A stretch of 12,384 nucleotides of DNA from Treponema sp. (GTDB lineage Bacteria; Spirochaetota; Spirochaetia; Treponematales; Breznakiellaceae). Numbering within the stretch: position 1 is the first letter of the stretch; every line of letters starts with the position of its first letter. The stretch is from positions 1 to 12,384 of the forward strand of contig JAITJV010000184.1 in assembly GCA_031278755.1 (NCBI GenBank). Reading direction: 5' to 3'. The notes beneath the pieces were generated by a model. The model did not search any database. It had not been told where the DNA came from and saw nothing but the letters and a program-made list of their open reading frames with translations. Positions 1-6,643 of this stretch are shown here, piece by piece. The translations under genes and the position numbers were made by a program.

Positions 1-14
1 AACCTTCATTAGTA

Positions 15-47
15 TCTGTCCACAAAGTCGGTTATTTTGTGGACAGA
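15..47. repeat. Perfect 12-bp inverted repeat
   Basis: The arm TCTGTCCACAAA (15-26) is exactly complementary to TTTGTGGACAGA (36-47), with a 9-nt loop. No T-run follows on either strand, so it does not look like an ordinary terminator. It is the first of five consecutive hairpins that fill 15-207. Its function is unknown. Confidence 0.75.
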
Positions 48-63
48 CCTAATTGGACTTGTT

Positions 64-113
64 CAATAACCCAGTTGGTTATTGCAGGTTAACGTCCATT
101 GGACTTTAACTGC
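64..113. repeat. Two abutting hairpins
   Basis: The first hairpin is CAATAACC (64-71) paired with GGTTATTG (77-84) around a 5-nt loop. The second starts at the same base and spans 84-113: GCA and GTTAA pair with TTAAC and TGC (one bulged G), then GTCC pairs with GGAC around the loop ATT. A 9-nt direct repeat ATTGGACTT occurs at 52-60 and 98-106, which suggests duplication or a shared motif. No coding sequence is visible here. Confidence 0.6.
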
Positions 114-123
114 CAAGTCTCCC

Positions 124-160
124 AAAAAACGCGGATTTCTCAACGAAATCCACGTTTTTT
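124..160. terminator. Bidirectional rho-independent terminator
   Basis: A long stem runs from an A-run (124-129) through CG and GGATTTC (133-139), loop TCAAC (140-144), GAAATCC (145-151), and CG into a run of six T (155-160). There is one C-A mismatch (132/152). A-run and T-run flank the stem symmetrically, so it could stop transcription in either direction. It probably terminates a gene lying left of the window. Confidence 0.8.
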
Positions 161-177
161 GTCATTTTGTAGCGGAC

Positions 178-207
178 GTTGTTCAAAAACTGAAGTTTCT
201 GAACAAC
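178..207. repeat. Hairpin upstream of small ORF
   Basis: GTTGTTCA (178-185) pairs with TGAACAAC (200-207). Inside, AAAC (187-190) pairs with GTTT (195-198) around a TGAA tetraloop, with one A-C mismatch. It ends 27 nt before the start codon of the ORF at 235. A related sequence, GGAC followed by TTGTTCAA and TAAC, lies at 55-70, so this may be one member of a dispersed repeat family. That would need a genome-wide comparison. Confidence 0.65.
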
Positions 208-234
208 TCTATTATATAAAAGAGGGAGGATTAT

Positions 235-351
235 ATGGGTGAACATGTACAGTATAAAAAAGAGGGAAAAAAGGCCCCCCAAAAAACGCTGAAAGAAAAG
301 CGGGAAGAAAAAAAGAACAAGAAAAAGACGCAGAGCCAGTCCAACCCCTGA
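235..351 (+). CDS. Small Lys-rich basic protein (38 aa)
   Basis: I do not recognise this protein. The frame starts at ATG 235, four bases after a strong GGGAGGA ribosome site (224-230), and ends at TGA 349-351. The product begins MGEHVQYKKEG and is then dominated by Lys, Glu and Gln (roughly 40% Lys), ending in QSQSNP. It has no membrane segment, no cysteine and no signal peptide, and is probably a disordered, highly basic cytoplasmic peptide. A possible -10 (TATTAT at 210-215 or TATAAA at 215-220) lies just upstream. Reasons to take it as real are the ribosome site, the terminator at 124-160 that isolates it from upstream transcription, and a hairpin at its stop codon. Low-complexity A-rich sequence could also make such a frame by chance. 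Confidence 0.6.
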   Translation: MGEHVQYKKEGKKAPQKTLKEKREEKKNKKKTQSQSNP

Positions 352-366
352 CAGTTGGAAGGGGTT
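343..366. terminator. Possible weak terminator after small ORF
   Basis: AACCCC (343-348) pairs with GGGGTT (361-366) around a 12-nt loop, overlapping the stop codon of the small ORF. A competing stem pairs CCAAC (341-345) with GTTGG (354-358). Only three T follow, so termination would be weak. The same structure is the nearest hairpin downstream of metQ on the other strand. The rest of the gap up to 424 shows nothing clear. Confidence 0.35.
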
Positions 367-424
367 TGCGCAGGGAGGGAAGACGCAGCTTAATCCGCGC
401 CTTCCGCAGTCCGCGTTTTAGAGA

Positions 425-1237
425 TTAAAAAGCAGCTACGACTCCGCCTTCGTAATGGGAAAGGATGTATTCTTTTACCTTTGCCGAACGCAGCGCCCGT
501 GAAAGGGCCTGTATGGGGGGATCGTTTTCGGTTCCTTTTTTAACAACAACATAATTCACATAGGGCGAATCCGCCCCTTCGATGATCAGGGAATCCCTTA
601 TGGGGTTAAGCCCCGCCTGGAGGGCGTAGTTCCCGTTTATCGCCGCGGCGTCAACATCGCCGAGGGCGCGGGGAAGCTGCGCGGCTTCAAGCTCCCGGAA
701 GCGCAGGTTTTTGGGATTTTCCGCAATATCAAGGGGAGTCGCCTCAAGGCCCGCGCCCGGCTTCAGGGTGATAATCCCGTTGGACTGGAGGAGAAGAAGC
801 GCCCGGCCGCCGTTGGTGGGATCATTGGGAATGGCGATGGTCGCGCCGCCGGGCAGATCCGCGACGGTTTTCACCTTGTTTGAGTAAAGGCCGAAGGGTT
901 CCACATGGACGGCGATTGCGGCGGAGAGGGACGCTTTCCATTCGGCGTTGGATTCAAGATAGGGAAGATGCTGAAAGAAGTTCGCGGTAAGATCCCCGGA
1001 AAGAAGGGCCGAATTGGGCTGCACATAGTCGTTGTATTCAACTACTTTGAGCGTGTACCCTTCTTTTGAAAGATCCCCGGCAATCAGGTTGAGAAGTTCC
1101 ACGTGGGGAACAGGGGTCGCCCCTACCGTGATGGTTTTGGAATTTTCCCGCGCCGGAGATGCGTACACGCCGGCGGGAACCGCGATCAGGGCGCCGGCAA
1201 GCAGGACGCCCGCAAGCGGGACGATGACTCTTTTCAT
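425..1237 (-). CDS. metQ: Methionine-type ABC substrate-binding protein (NlpA/MetQ family)
   Basis: This is the periplasmic binding protein of a MetNIQ-type importer, expected to bind methionine or a related compound and deliver it to MetI. The 270-aa length is normal for the family. Family hallmarks are visible: FFQHLPYL near residue 87, the NDPTNGGRALLLLQ segment near 137, and AAINGNYA near 197. The ATG start (1235-1237) is preceded by AAAGGAG. Residues 1-26 form a signal peptide with a basic start, a hydrophobic core and VYA before S27, which fits signal peptidase I. There is no cysteine anywhere in the protein, so it cannot be a lipoprotein, although MetQ proteins usually are. It is the last gene of metN-metI-metQ and is separated from metI by a 176-nt structured gap. 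Methionine specificity is assumed from family and operon; other amino acids are possible. Confidence 0.9.
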   Translation of the reverse strand: MKRVIVPLAGVLLAGALIAVPAGVYASPARENSKTITVGATPVPHVELLNLIAGDLSKEGYTLKVVEYNDYVQPNSALLSGDLTANFFQHLPYLESNAEWKASLSAAIAVHVEPFGLYSNKVKTVADLPGGATIAIPNDPTNGGRALLLLQSNGIITLKPGAGLEATPLDIAENPKNLRFRELEAAQLPRALGDVDAAAINGNYALQAGLNPIRDSLIIEGADSPYVNYVVVKKGTENDPPIQALSRALRSAKVKEYILSHYEGGVVAAF

Positions 1238-1272
1238 GATAATTTCTCCTTTAAAAAACGTTTATTTCAGGG

Positions 1273-1406
1273 GCCGTCCGGAAAGCGTCCGGCAAACCGG
1301 ACTTGAAAACCTTCGGACGGCTTCCCTGATGCGGCATTTGTCCCCGTTTCAACGAAACGGAGGCAAATGCAAGGGCCGGCCGGGAAGCGGCTGACTTCCC
1401 CGCCGG
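1273..1406 (-). repeat. Three strong hairpins in the metI-metQ gap
   Basis: The 176-nt gap is almost entirely structured. At 1273-1321, GCCGTCCG pairs with CGGACGGC and encloses an inner hairpin GTCCGG/CCGGAC (1287-1302). At 1334-1370, GCATTTG and CCGTTTC pair with GAAACGG and CAAATGC around a 3-nt loop. At 1376-1406, CCGGC and GGGAAG pair with CTTCCC and GCCGG around a 7-nt loop. No T-run follows any of them in the minus-strand RNA, so they look more like RNA-stability or attenuation elements than terminators. Confidence 0.7.
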
Positions 1407-1413
1407 TCTCCTG

Positions 1414-2082
1414 TTACCGTTTGGAAAGCAGGCTGCGGCTCAGGGCCGTTCCCGCAAGCTGCACCGCTTCGACAAGGGCCAGAATGACAAGCACCGCGGC
1501 TATCATCACTGAGGTATGGAAGCGGTAATACCCGTAATTAATGGCGAGGCTCCCCAGCCCGCCGCCCCCGATGGCCCCCGCCATGGCGGAATACCCTATG
1601 AGGTTGATGATCGTAAGGGCGAGGCCCGAAATAAGGGCGGGCAGGGCTTCGGGGATAAGCACCTTGATTATGATTTGCAGATTTGCCGATCCCATGGCCC
1701 TGGCCGCGGTGATCACCCCCTGGTCAACCTCCGAAAGGGCCGACTCCGCGATACGGGCCACAAAAGGGGCCGCCGCGATGGACAGGGGGACGATTGCGGC
1801 GGTGGCCCCTATACTGGTACGGACTATAATCCGCGTAAAGGGGATGAGCAGTATCATCAGAATGATAAACGGCAGGGATCTGAGGAGGTTTACCACGCGG
1901 GAAAGGGCGTTGTAGAAAACAAGCCGCGGGCCGAGGCCTGCGGGGGATGTACTGTAGAGAACCGCCCCCAGCGGAAAACCAAGCATGCAGGCGAAAACAG
2001 TAGAGGCAAGGATCATATAGATGGTTTCCGCCGTGGAGGCGGGAAGTTTAAGGAGGATGATGTTGAGGTCTTCACTTGACAT
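1414..2082 (-). CDS. metI: Methionine-type ABC permease (MetI family)
   Basis: This is the membrane-spanning subunit of the MetNIQ importer; two copies are expected to form the channel driven by MetN. From the chosen start it has 222 aa, close to the family norm. The product has several hydrophobic helices, and its centre (LLRSLPFIILMILLIPFTR, then SIGATAAIVPLSIAAAPF, about residues 66-107) closely matches the MetI pattern. The ATPase-coupling loop follows at about 118-142, containing EVDQGVITAARAMG and ending VLIPEA. An in-frame ATG 69 nt further upstream would add a Pro/Arg/Cys-rich leader unlike the family. ATG 2080-2082 is preferred because AAGGGAG precedes it and the overlap with metN is then only 11 nt, implying translational coupling. 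Confidence 0.92.
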   Translation of the reverse strand: MSSEDLNIILLKLPASTAETIYMILASTVFACMLGFPLGAVLYSTSPAGLGPRLVFYNALSRVVNLLRSLPFIILMILLIPFTRIIVRTSIGATAAIVPLSIAAAPFVARIAESALSEVDQGVITAARAMGSANLQIIIKVLIPEALPALISGLALTIINLIGYSAMAGAIGGGGLGSLAINYGYYRFHTSVMIAAVLVILALVEAVQLAGTALSRSLLSKR

Positions 2083-2794
2083 ACAGCAACTCCCTTGCCG
2101 CCTGGGTCCGGGGGCCGCCGAACACGCTGTCAACCGCCCCCGTTTCGGCAACGCTTCCTTCGCTCAGAACCGCCACTTCATCGCAGACGGCCCGTATCAC
2201 TTCCATCTGGTGGGTTATAAGCACCACGGTAAACTTGAGCCTGTCATGGAGGTCCCGTATCAGAGAAAGGATGGATCTTGTCGTTTGCGGATCAAGGGCG
2301 CTTGTCGCCTCATCGCAAAAGAGGACTTCGGGTTCCGCCGCCAGGGCGCGCGCGATGGCGACCCGCTGTTTTTGTCCGCCCGAAAGCTCCCTGAGGCGTG
2401 ATTTTTTCTTGTCCTTTATGTCCACCAGTTCCAAAAGTTCGTCCACCCTTTTTTCGATCTGTTTATGGTGCATTCCGGATATTTCCAGGGGATAGGCTAT
2501 GTTGCCCGCGGCGTTCCGCGACGCAAAAAGGTTGAAATTCTGAAAGATCATCCCCATTTTCCTCCGCCTTTCCAGAAGATCCTTTCCTTTAAGGGTGTCC
2601 ACCCTTTGATCCCGGTAATGCACCGTGCCGCCGTCAGGTTCCTCAAGAAGGCTCATGATGCGGAGCAGGGTCGATTTTCCGGCCCCGCTTTTTCCTATAA
2701 TGCCGTATGTACTCCCCTCCGGAATGACAAGGTCCACGTCCCTGAGGGCATGGACGCCGCCATACCGTTTGGATATTCCCTTAAGCGCTATCAC
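2072..2794 (-). CDS. metN: Methionine-type ABC importer ATPase (MetN-like, no C-terminal sensor domain)
   Basis: This is the ATP-hydrolysing subunit that drives uptake through MetI. All ABC motifs are present and intact: Walker A GKSGAGKST (34-42), Q-loop Q85, signature LSGGQ (137-141), Walker B ending in D161-E162, D-loop SALD (165-168) and H-loop H195. The start is a GTG (2792-2794) with AAAGGAG upstream. The protein is only 240 aa. Well-studied MetN proteins such as that of E. coli (343 aa) carry about 100 further residues forming a C-terminal NIL/ACT-like domain that binds methionine and shuts transport off. Here the chain ends soon after the ATPase core, so that feedback is absent or handled otherwise. 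It is the first gene of metN-metI-metQ. Without the NIL domain, a general amino-acid ATPase would look similar; the metI and metQ neighbours decide the call. Confidence 0.88.
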   Translation of the reverse strand: MIALKGISKRYGGVHALRDVDLVIPEGSTYGIIGKSGAGKSTLLRIMSLLEEPDGGTVHYRDQRVDTLKGKDLLERRRKMGMIFQNFNLFASRNAAGNIAYPLEISGMHHKQIEKRVDELLELVDIKDKKKSRLRELSGGQKQRVAIARALAAEPEVLFCDEATSALDPQTTRSILSLIRDLHDRLKFTVVLITHQMEVIRAVCDEVAVLSEGSVAETGAVDSVFGGPRTQAARELLYVK

Positions 2795-2870
2795 GGGACG
2801 CTCCTTTCCGGCCCCGGTTTCACTTTTTGCCTGTCCTTATAGCATAGAAAAACCATAGGAATACTCTTAT

Positions 2871-2899
2871 ACAGTATCATAGTGAATATCCTTTTGCAA
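2871..2899 (-). promoter_or_regulatory. Possible metN promoter
   Basis: On the minus strand, TTGCAA (2899-2894) is followed after 17 nt by TACTGT (2876-2871). Both boxes match the consensus only partly (4/6 and 3/6). An overlapping TATAAG (2871-2866) is a better -10 but has no matching -35. It lies in the 153-nt gap between recG and metN, which is AT-rich and otherwise shows no gene. Confidence 0.3.
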
Positions 2900-2906
2900 G
2901 AGGATA
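2887..2906. promoter_or_regulatory. 20-bp near-palindrome, candidate operator of metNIQ
   Basis: TATCCT at 2887-2892 is mirrored by AGGATA at 2901-2906, and the centre TTTTGCAAGA continues the symmetry. Of the ten base-pair steps only one (2893/2900) breaks the palindrome, and that one is a T-G wobble. It covers the proposed -35 box of metN, as expected for a repressor site. No regulator gene for it is visible nearby. Confidence 0.45.
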
Positions 2907-2947
2907 CAGCCGAATTTTCACAAAAATATTCATAAAAACATCCTGCC

Positions 2948-5116
2948 TTACAACGCCACATTTGAAAAGGGCGGAGCCCTTCGAAGCACTTCGGCGACGA
3001 TCCTGTTTTCCGGCTTTTTAAGATCCCCGTCCCCTTCCAGAATGGAAAAGGCGTCCTCCCTGGCCCCGGCAAGTTCCGCGGCGTCCCTGACCGGATCGGC
3101 TATGCCCAAAGGGAGGAAGCCCGATTGTTCCGTTCCGGCTATTTGCCCCGGACCCCTGAGTTTCAGCTCTTCTTCGGCAATGGCGAAGCCGTCGTTGTTT
3201 TCCAGCATGATGCGGAGGCGGGCTTTGCCGCCGTCCGTCAGGGCGCTCCTTTCGGAGCTGAAAAGATCGCGGTTATGCGGGCCTTTTTCGGCCCCCGGAA
3301 GGCCTTTTGAACCGGCGTCCGGCGGTTCTGAATATACAAGAAAACAGTACGCCTGATCCGCCCCCCGGCCGACGCGGCCGCGGAGCTGGTGGAGGGCGGA
3401 AAGACCGAAACGTTCGGCGTGTTCCACCACCATGCAGGTCGCGTTGGGGACGTCCACCCCGACTTCCACCACGCTGGTTGCCGCCAGTATGGTTATGCCG
3501 CCGCGGCTGAAGCTGTTCATGATGCGCTGTTTTTCATCTTCGTCTATTTTTGAATGGAGGAGGGCCGTTGTGTATTGGGGAAAAACAAAACGGGAAAGCC
3601 GTTCCGCCATGGAAGACGCCGCCTTGAGGCCCCCGTTTTCACCGCTTTCGCCGTCTTCTCCGCCGCCTATGAGGGGGTACACAAAATAGGCCTGGCGCCC
3701 CGCGGCCAGTTCCTTCCGCACAAAGCTGTAGACTTTTTCCTCGTTTGCTTCGCGGGCAAGATGGGTCTTGACGGGTTTCCTTCCCGGCGGCATATCGCGA
3801 ATGACCGACACATCCATATCGCCGAAGACCGTAAGGGCAAGGGTGCGGGGTATGGGCGTCGCGCTCATCATAAGAAGGTGCGGGTAATCCCCCTTGGCCA
3901 TGATGAGGGACCGCTGGGTTACGCCGAAACGGTGCTGTTCGTCGACGACGACAAGGCTGAGATCGCGGTAGGCGGCATCGCGGGAAAAGAGGACGTGGGT
4001 TCCCACGACGATGTCCGTACCGCCTCCGGCGAGGCTCGCGAGGAGCGGCGCCCTTCCGGCCGCCCTGATGTTCCCCGTAAGGAAACTTATCCTGATTCCC
4101 AAAGGCTCAAGCAGGCGGGTGGCGTTTTCCGCATGCTGGCGCGCAAGGAGTTCCGTCGGCGCCATAATCGCCGCCTGCCCGCCGCCTTCTACCGCCTTGA
4201 GGGCCGCAAGAAACGAAACGAGCGTTTTACCCGAACCGACGTCGCCCTGGAGAAGCCGCGCCATAGGCCAGGCCCCGTCCATATCGCGGTTTATTTCGGC
4301 AGCGGCTTCGGTCTGCCCGGAAGTCAGTTTGAAGGGAAGCCTTTCAAGAAGGCGCGTCTGCAAAGGCGAAAAAGCGCCGGAGGAAGCGGGGCCGGCCGGA
4401 TTACGGACGGCCGCCCGCCTTTCCATAGCCCGTTTTCCCACCATGATTTCAAGGTAAAAAAGTTCTTCATAGATAAGGGTTTTCCGCGCCCTTTCAAGTT
4501 CTTCCATTGAAGAAGGAAAGTGAAAGGCCCGCACCGCGTCTTTTTTGGAAAGAAGATTGTCCCGCACGGTGATGCGGCCGGGAAGTTCGTCTTCAAGGGA
4601 AGGGCCGTACAGATCCAGCGCATCCTTTACAAGGCGCCTCAAGACGCCCTGGGTAAGCCCTTCGCTTAAGGGGTACACGGGAAGTATGCGGCCGAAGCCC
4701 TTTCCGCCCTCCGCGGCGTCTTCAAATTCAAAAGTGGAGGATTGTATTTCGCCGTATTTATAAAAGAAACGGCCCCACAGGCGGAAAAATTTTCCGGGGG
4801 TGAGTTTTTTTCCCAGAAAGGGCCGGTTAAAGCATACAAGCGAAGCGGACCCGCTGTCGTCTTCAACATAAACCTTAAGGGTTCTCATGCCGCCCGCGCC
4901 TATCCAGTCGTGGCCGGAGACGCGGACGACGGTATTTACCGGCGAATTTCTGAAACCGGCTATGGGGACGGCGCGCACCCTGTCTTCCCAGTTCCGCGGG
5001 TAATGACAGAGGAGATCCGCAATGCTGTTTACGGCTGCGCCTGAAAGCCGGCGGACGGTTTCGGGACCCGCCCCCTTGAGGCTTCCCGCCGGTTCGGTAA
5101 GTTCCCGGAGAAACAT
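2948..5116 (-). CDS. recG: ATP-dependent DNA helicase RecG
   Basis: RecG is a monomeric cytoplasmic helicase that remodels stalled replication forks and branched recombination intermediates. From the chosen start it has 722 aa (E. coli RecG has 693). The N-terminal wedge/OB region has the expected VRVSGHDWIGAGGMRTL-type strand pattern. The helicase core follows: Walker A GSGKT (about 294-298), DEQH (392-395), MMSATPIPRT (motif III) and QLRGRVGRG (577-585, motif VI). The C-terminal LKLRGPGQIAGTEQSG segment is typical of RecG. An upstream in-frame ATG at 5164 would place 16 extra residues inside the end of yggT. ATG 5114-5116 begins MFLRELTEP, leaves a 4-nt gap after yggT, and is preferred although its ribosome site (GAAAG) is weak. 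It is probably co-transcribed with yggT and rbsK. Confidence 0.95.
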   Translation of the reverse strand: MFLRELTEPAGSLKGAGPETVRRLSGAAVNSIADLLCHYPRNWEDRVRAVPIAGFRNSPVNTVVRVSGHDWIGAGGMRTLKVYVEDDSGSASLVCFNRPFLGKKLTPGKFFRLWGRFFYKYGEIQSSTFEFEDAAEGGKGFGRILPVYPLSEGLTQGVLRRLVKDALDLYGPSLEDELPGRITVRDNLLSKKDAVRAFHFPSSMEELERARKTLIYEELFYLEIMVGKRAMERRAAVRNPAGPASSGAFSPLQTRLLERLPFKLTSGQTEAAAEINRDMDGAWPMARLLQGDVGSGKTLVSFLAALKAVEGGGQAAIMAPTELLARQHAENATRLLEPLGIRISFLTGNIRAAGRAPLLASLAGGGTDIVVGTHVLFSRDAAYRDLSLVVVDEQHRFGVTQRSLIMAKGDYPHLLMMSATPIPRTLALTVFGDMDVSVIRDMPPGRKPVKTHLAREANEEKVYSFVRKELAAGRQAYFVYPLIGGGEDGESGENGGLKAASSMAERLSRFVFPQYTTALLHSKIDEDEKQRIMNSFSRGGITILAATSVVEVGVDVPNATCMVVEHAERFGLSALHQLRGRVGRGADQAYCFLVYSEPPDAGSKGLPGAEKGPHNRDLFSSERSALTDGGKARLRIMLENNDGFAIAEEELKLRGPGQIAGTEQSGFLPLGIADPVRDAAELAGAREDAFSILEGDGDLKKPENRIVAEVLRRAPPFSNVAL

Positions 5117-5120
5117 CTTT

Positions 5121-5708
5121 CTATAAAAGAGACCCGAGCAGGAGGGCGGTTCCCATGCCCACAAGGATTTTTCCCGCTATATAAAGAACAAGAAGGATAA
5201 AAATGGAAAAGATGATCCCCGAAAGATAATTGACAATGCGGTTCCTGAAAAAGAAACGGGTAATACGGTAAAGAACAGGCTGGGAAATAACATCGACAAG
5301 GCGCCAGAATGCGCCGTAGGTGTTGCGGTTTGTCATGTAGGCGATAAAACGGAGTATAAGCACGACAATGAAAAAACCAAGGATGAAGGACGCCGCGGAC
5401 CAACAGGCCGAAAGCACGATCGCCAGGATCGTCCCTATGCGTATGGAACCGGAACGGGCGGCGGCGGAAAAAACGGTGTGGACTATGGAAAGGGCGGCCA
5501 TGGCGGCGACGGGGGAAAGATCCAGAGCGCCCGTCCGCAGCCGTATATGCCTGCGCCACCAGAGGAGGTAGGGATCGGTAATCCGGCCGAGTATTTCGAC
5601 GGGCCTTCCGTATCGGGAAACGCCGAACCAGGTAAGCATAATCCTGATAAAAATAAGGAGCATATAAAACCCGGTCAGGGCCGCCAGGATGTTCATGAAA
5701 AGGTGCAT
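5121..5708 (-). CDS. YggT-family integral membrane protein
   Basis: This 195-aa inner-membrane protein has the two-repeat YggT layout. The first repeat holds a hydrophobic helix (about 6-28, ending in the RIMLTWFG motif), a loop with RITDPYL, and a second helix region. The second repeat (about 100-190) repeats helix, a loop with ISQPVLYRITRFF, and helix. The arrangement 'helix, then D/Q-P-hydrophobic loop, then helix' is diagnostic. Family members have been linked to cell shape, osmotic stress or chloroplast membrane assembly in different organisms, and no single biochemical role is settled. The ATG at 5706-5708 has no convincing ribosome site; an in-frame ATG at 5694-5696 has none either, so the start is uncertain by four codons. 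It lies 29 nt after the kinase gene and 4 nt before recG, so translation may be coupled. It ends in TAG. Confidence 0.88.
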   Translation of the reverse strand: MHLFMNILAALTGFYMLLIFIRIMLTWFGVSRYGRPVEILGRITDPYLLWWRRHIRLRTGALDLSPVAAMAALSIVHTVFSAAARSGSIRIGTILAIVLSACWSAASFILGFFIVVLILRFIAYMTNRNTYGAFWRLVDVISQPVLYRITRFFFRNRIVNYLSGIIFSIFILLVLYIAGKILVGMGTALLLGSLL

Positions 5709-5737
5709 AACTTAAATGTAACAGAAAACCGCCGTTC

Positions 5738-6643
5738 CTAGAATACCTCGCGCGCGTCCGGAATGGCCTGAAGCGCCCCCTTTTCCGAAACGGCGATGGA
5801 CGCCGCCTTGCAGGCAAAAGCAAGCGATTCCCGTACGGAAAAATCCCGCGCCCGCGCCGCAAGAAAATATCCGGTAAAGGTATCCCCCGCGCCGGTGGTG
5901 TCCACGACGGGGTAATCAAGGACGCCGCCCTTTTCCCGCGTGTTTTTATAGCCGTAAAGGGCGCCTTCCTTTCCCAGGGTAAGGACTATCTCGCTTTCCG
6001 GAAAACGCTTCACCAGTTTTTCAAGAATTTCTTTATTATCGCCGGCTCCGCCGTTCCGCGGCACGCCGGCGAGGGAAGCCCCTTCAATCTCGTTTACGAA
6101 AAAAATATCCGTCGTCTCAAGGGGAAGGCTTTCAATCTTTTCATCACAGGGAGAAGGGTTAAGGCAGATCCTGAGACCCCGTTTTTTGGCGGCCTTCATC
6201 ATAAGATCGATATGGGGAAGCTCATTCTGCAGCACTGCCATACCCTCTTCGCCGGCGGCGTACCCGGCGAATGCATCCATTGCTTTTTCTATTTCCTCAG
6301 GGGTTATGGCCCCGTTGCCCCCCGGGTAGTACACGATGGCGTTCTGCCCGTTCCGGTCAAGCTGAATAAGGGCGTTTCCGGTGCCGCCTTCCCAGATTTT
6401 GACGAGATCCGTGTTCACCCCGAAAGGGTGGAGGATCTCAAGAAGGTACGCGCCGTCGCTTCCTATTTTACCGGCCAGATGTACATCCATCCCCGCCTTT
6501 GCCAGAGCCGCCGCCTGGTTTGAACCCTTGCCCCCCGAACTTTTTTCAAGGGAAACGCAGCGTTCCGTCTCGCCGGGTATGACGATATGATCGACGGAAA
6601 AGATCAGATCGATGTTAAGTGCGCCGTAAACGAGAAATTTCAT
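5738..6643 (-). CDS. Ribokinase-like PfkB-family carbohydrate kinase
   Basis: This cytoplasmic kinase of the ribokinase/PfkB family is expected to phosphorylate ribose or another sugar or nucleoside with ATP. The 301-aa length is normal. The N-terminal GALNIDL motif (7-13) and IPGET (22-26) are ribokinase-like. The sugar-binding GGKGSNQA motif lies at 37-44. The C-terminal ATP/anion-hole motif DTTGAGDTFTG starts at 248, and D254 is the expected catalytic base. NPSP (central region) and FVNEIE are also typical. The start ATG overlaps the stop of the lacI-type gene (ATGA, 6640-6643), so the two are translationally coupled and share a promoter. Pairing with a LacI regulator opposite an importer and an ADP-ribosylglycohydrolase suggests that it handles a sugar released by that system. 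Ribose is the best guess from motifs, but fructose, nucleoside or pseudouridine kinases share this fold. Confidence 0.88.
   Translation of the reverse strand: MKFLVYGALNIDLIFSVDHIVIPGETERCVSLEKSSGGKGSNQAAALAKAGMDVHLAGKIGSDGAYLLEILHPFGVNTDLVKIWEGGTGNALIQLDRNGQNAIVYYPGGNGAITPEEIEKAMDAFAGYAAGEEGMAVLQNELPHIDLMMKAAKKRGLRICLNPSPCDEKIESLPLETTDIFFVNEIEGASLAGVPRNGGAGDNKEILEKLVKRFPESEIVLTLGKEGALYGYKNTREKGGVLDYPVVDTTGAGDTFTGYFLAARARDFSVRESLAFACKAASIAVSEKGALQAIPDAREVF

Noticed and set aside
15..207. CRISPR array
   Set aside because: The units are hairpins of different sequence with no constant direct repeat and no regular spacer length.
2795..2947. SAM or T-box riboswitch upstream of metNIQ
   Set aside because: The gap is too short and AT-rich, and it lacks the multi-helix arrangement expected. 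Only the palindrome stands out.
2791..3072. 93-codon minus-strand frame between recG and metN
   Set aside because: Two thirds lie in the promoter gap and the rest inside recG in another frame. There is no ribosome site and the composition is not coding-like.
3554..4510. 318-codon open frame on the plus strand
   Set aside because: It lies wholly antisense to the RecG helicase core, whose motifs are all intact. Its product is low-complexity Arg/Gly/His-rich, and the high GC of the third codon position explains the absence of stops.
5029..5919. 296-codon minus-strand frame spanning yggT and the kinase 3' end
   Set aside because: It overlaps two well-supported genes in another frame, and the product is Arg/Pro/His/Phe-rich with no recognisable family.
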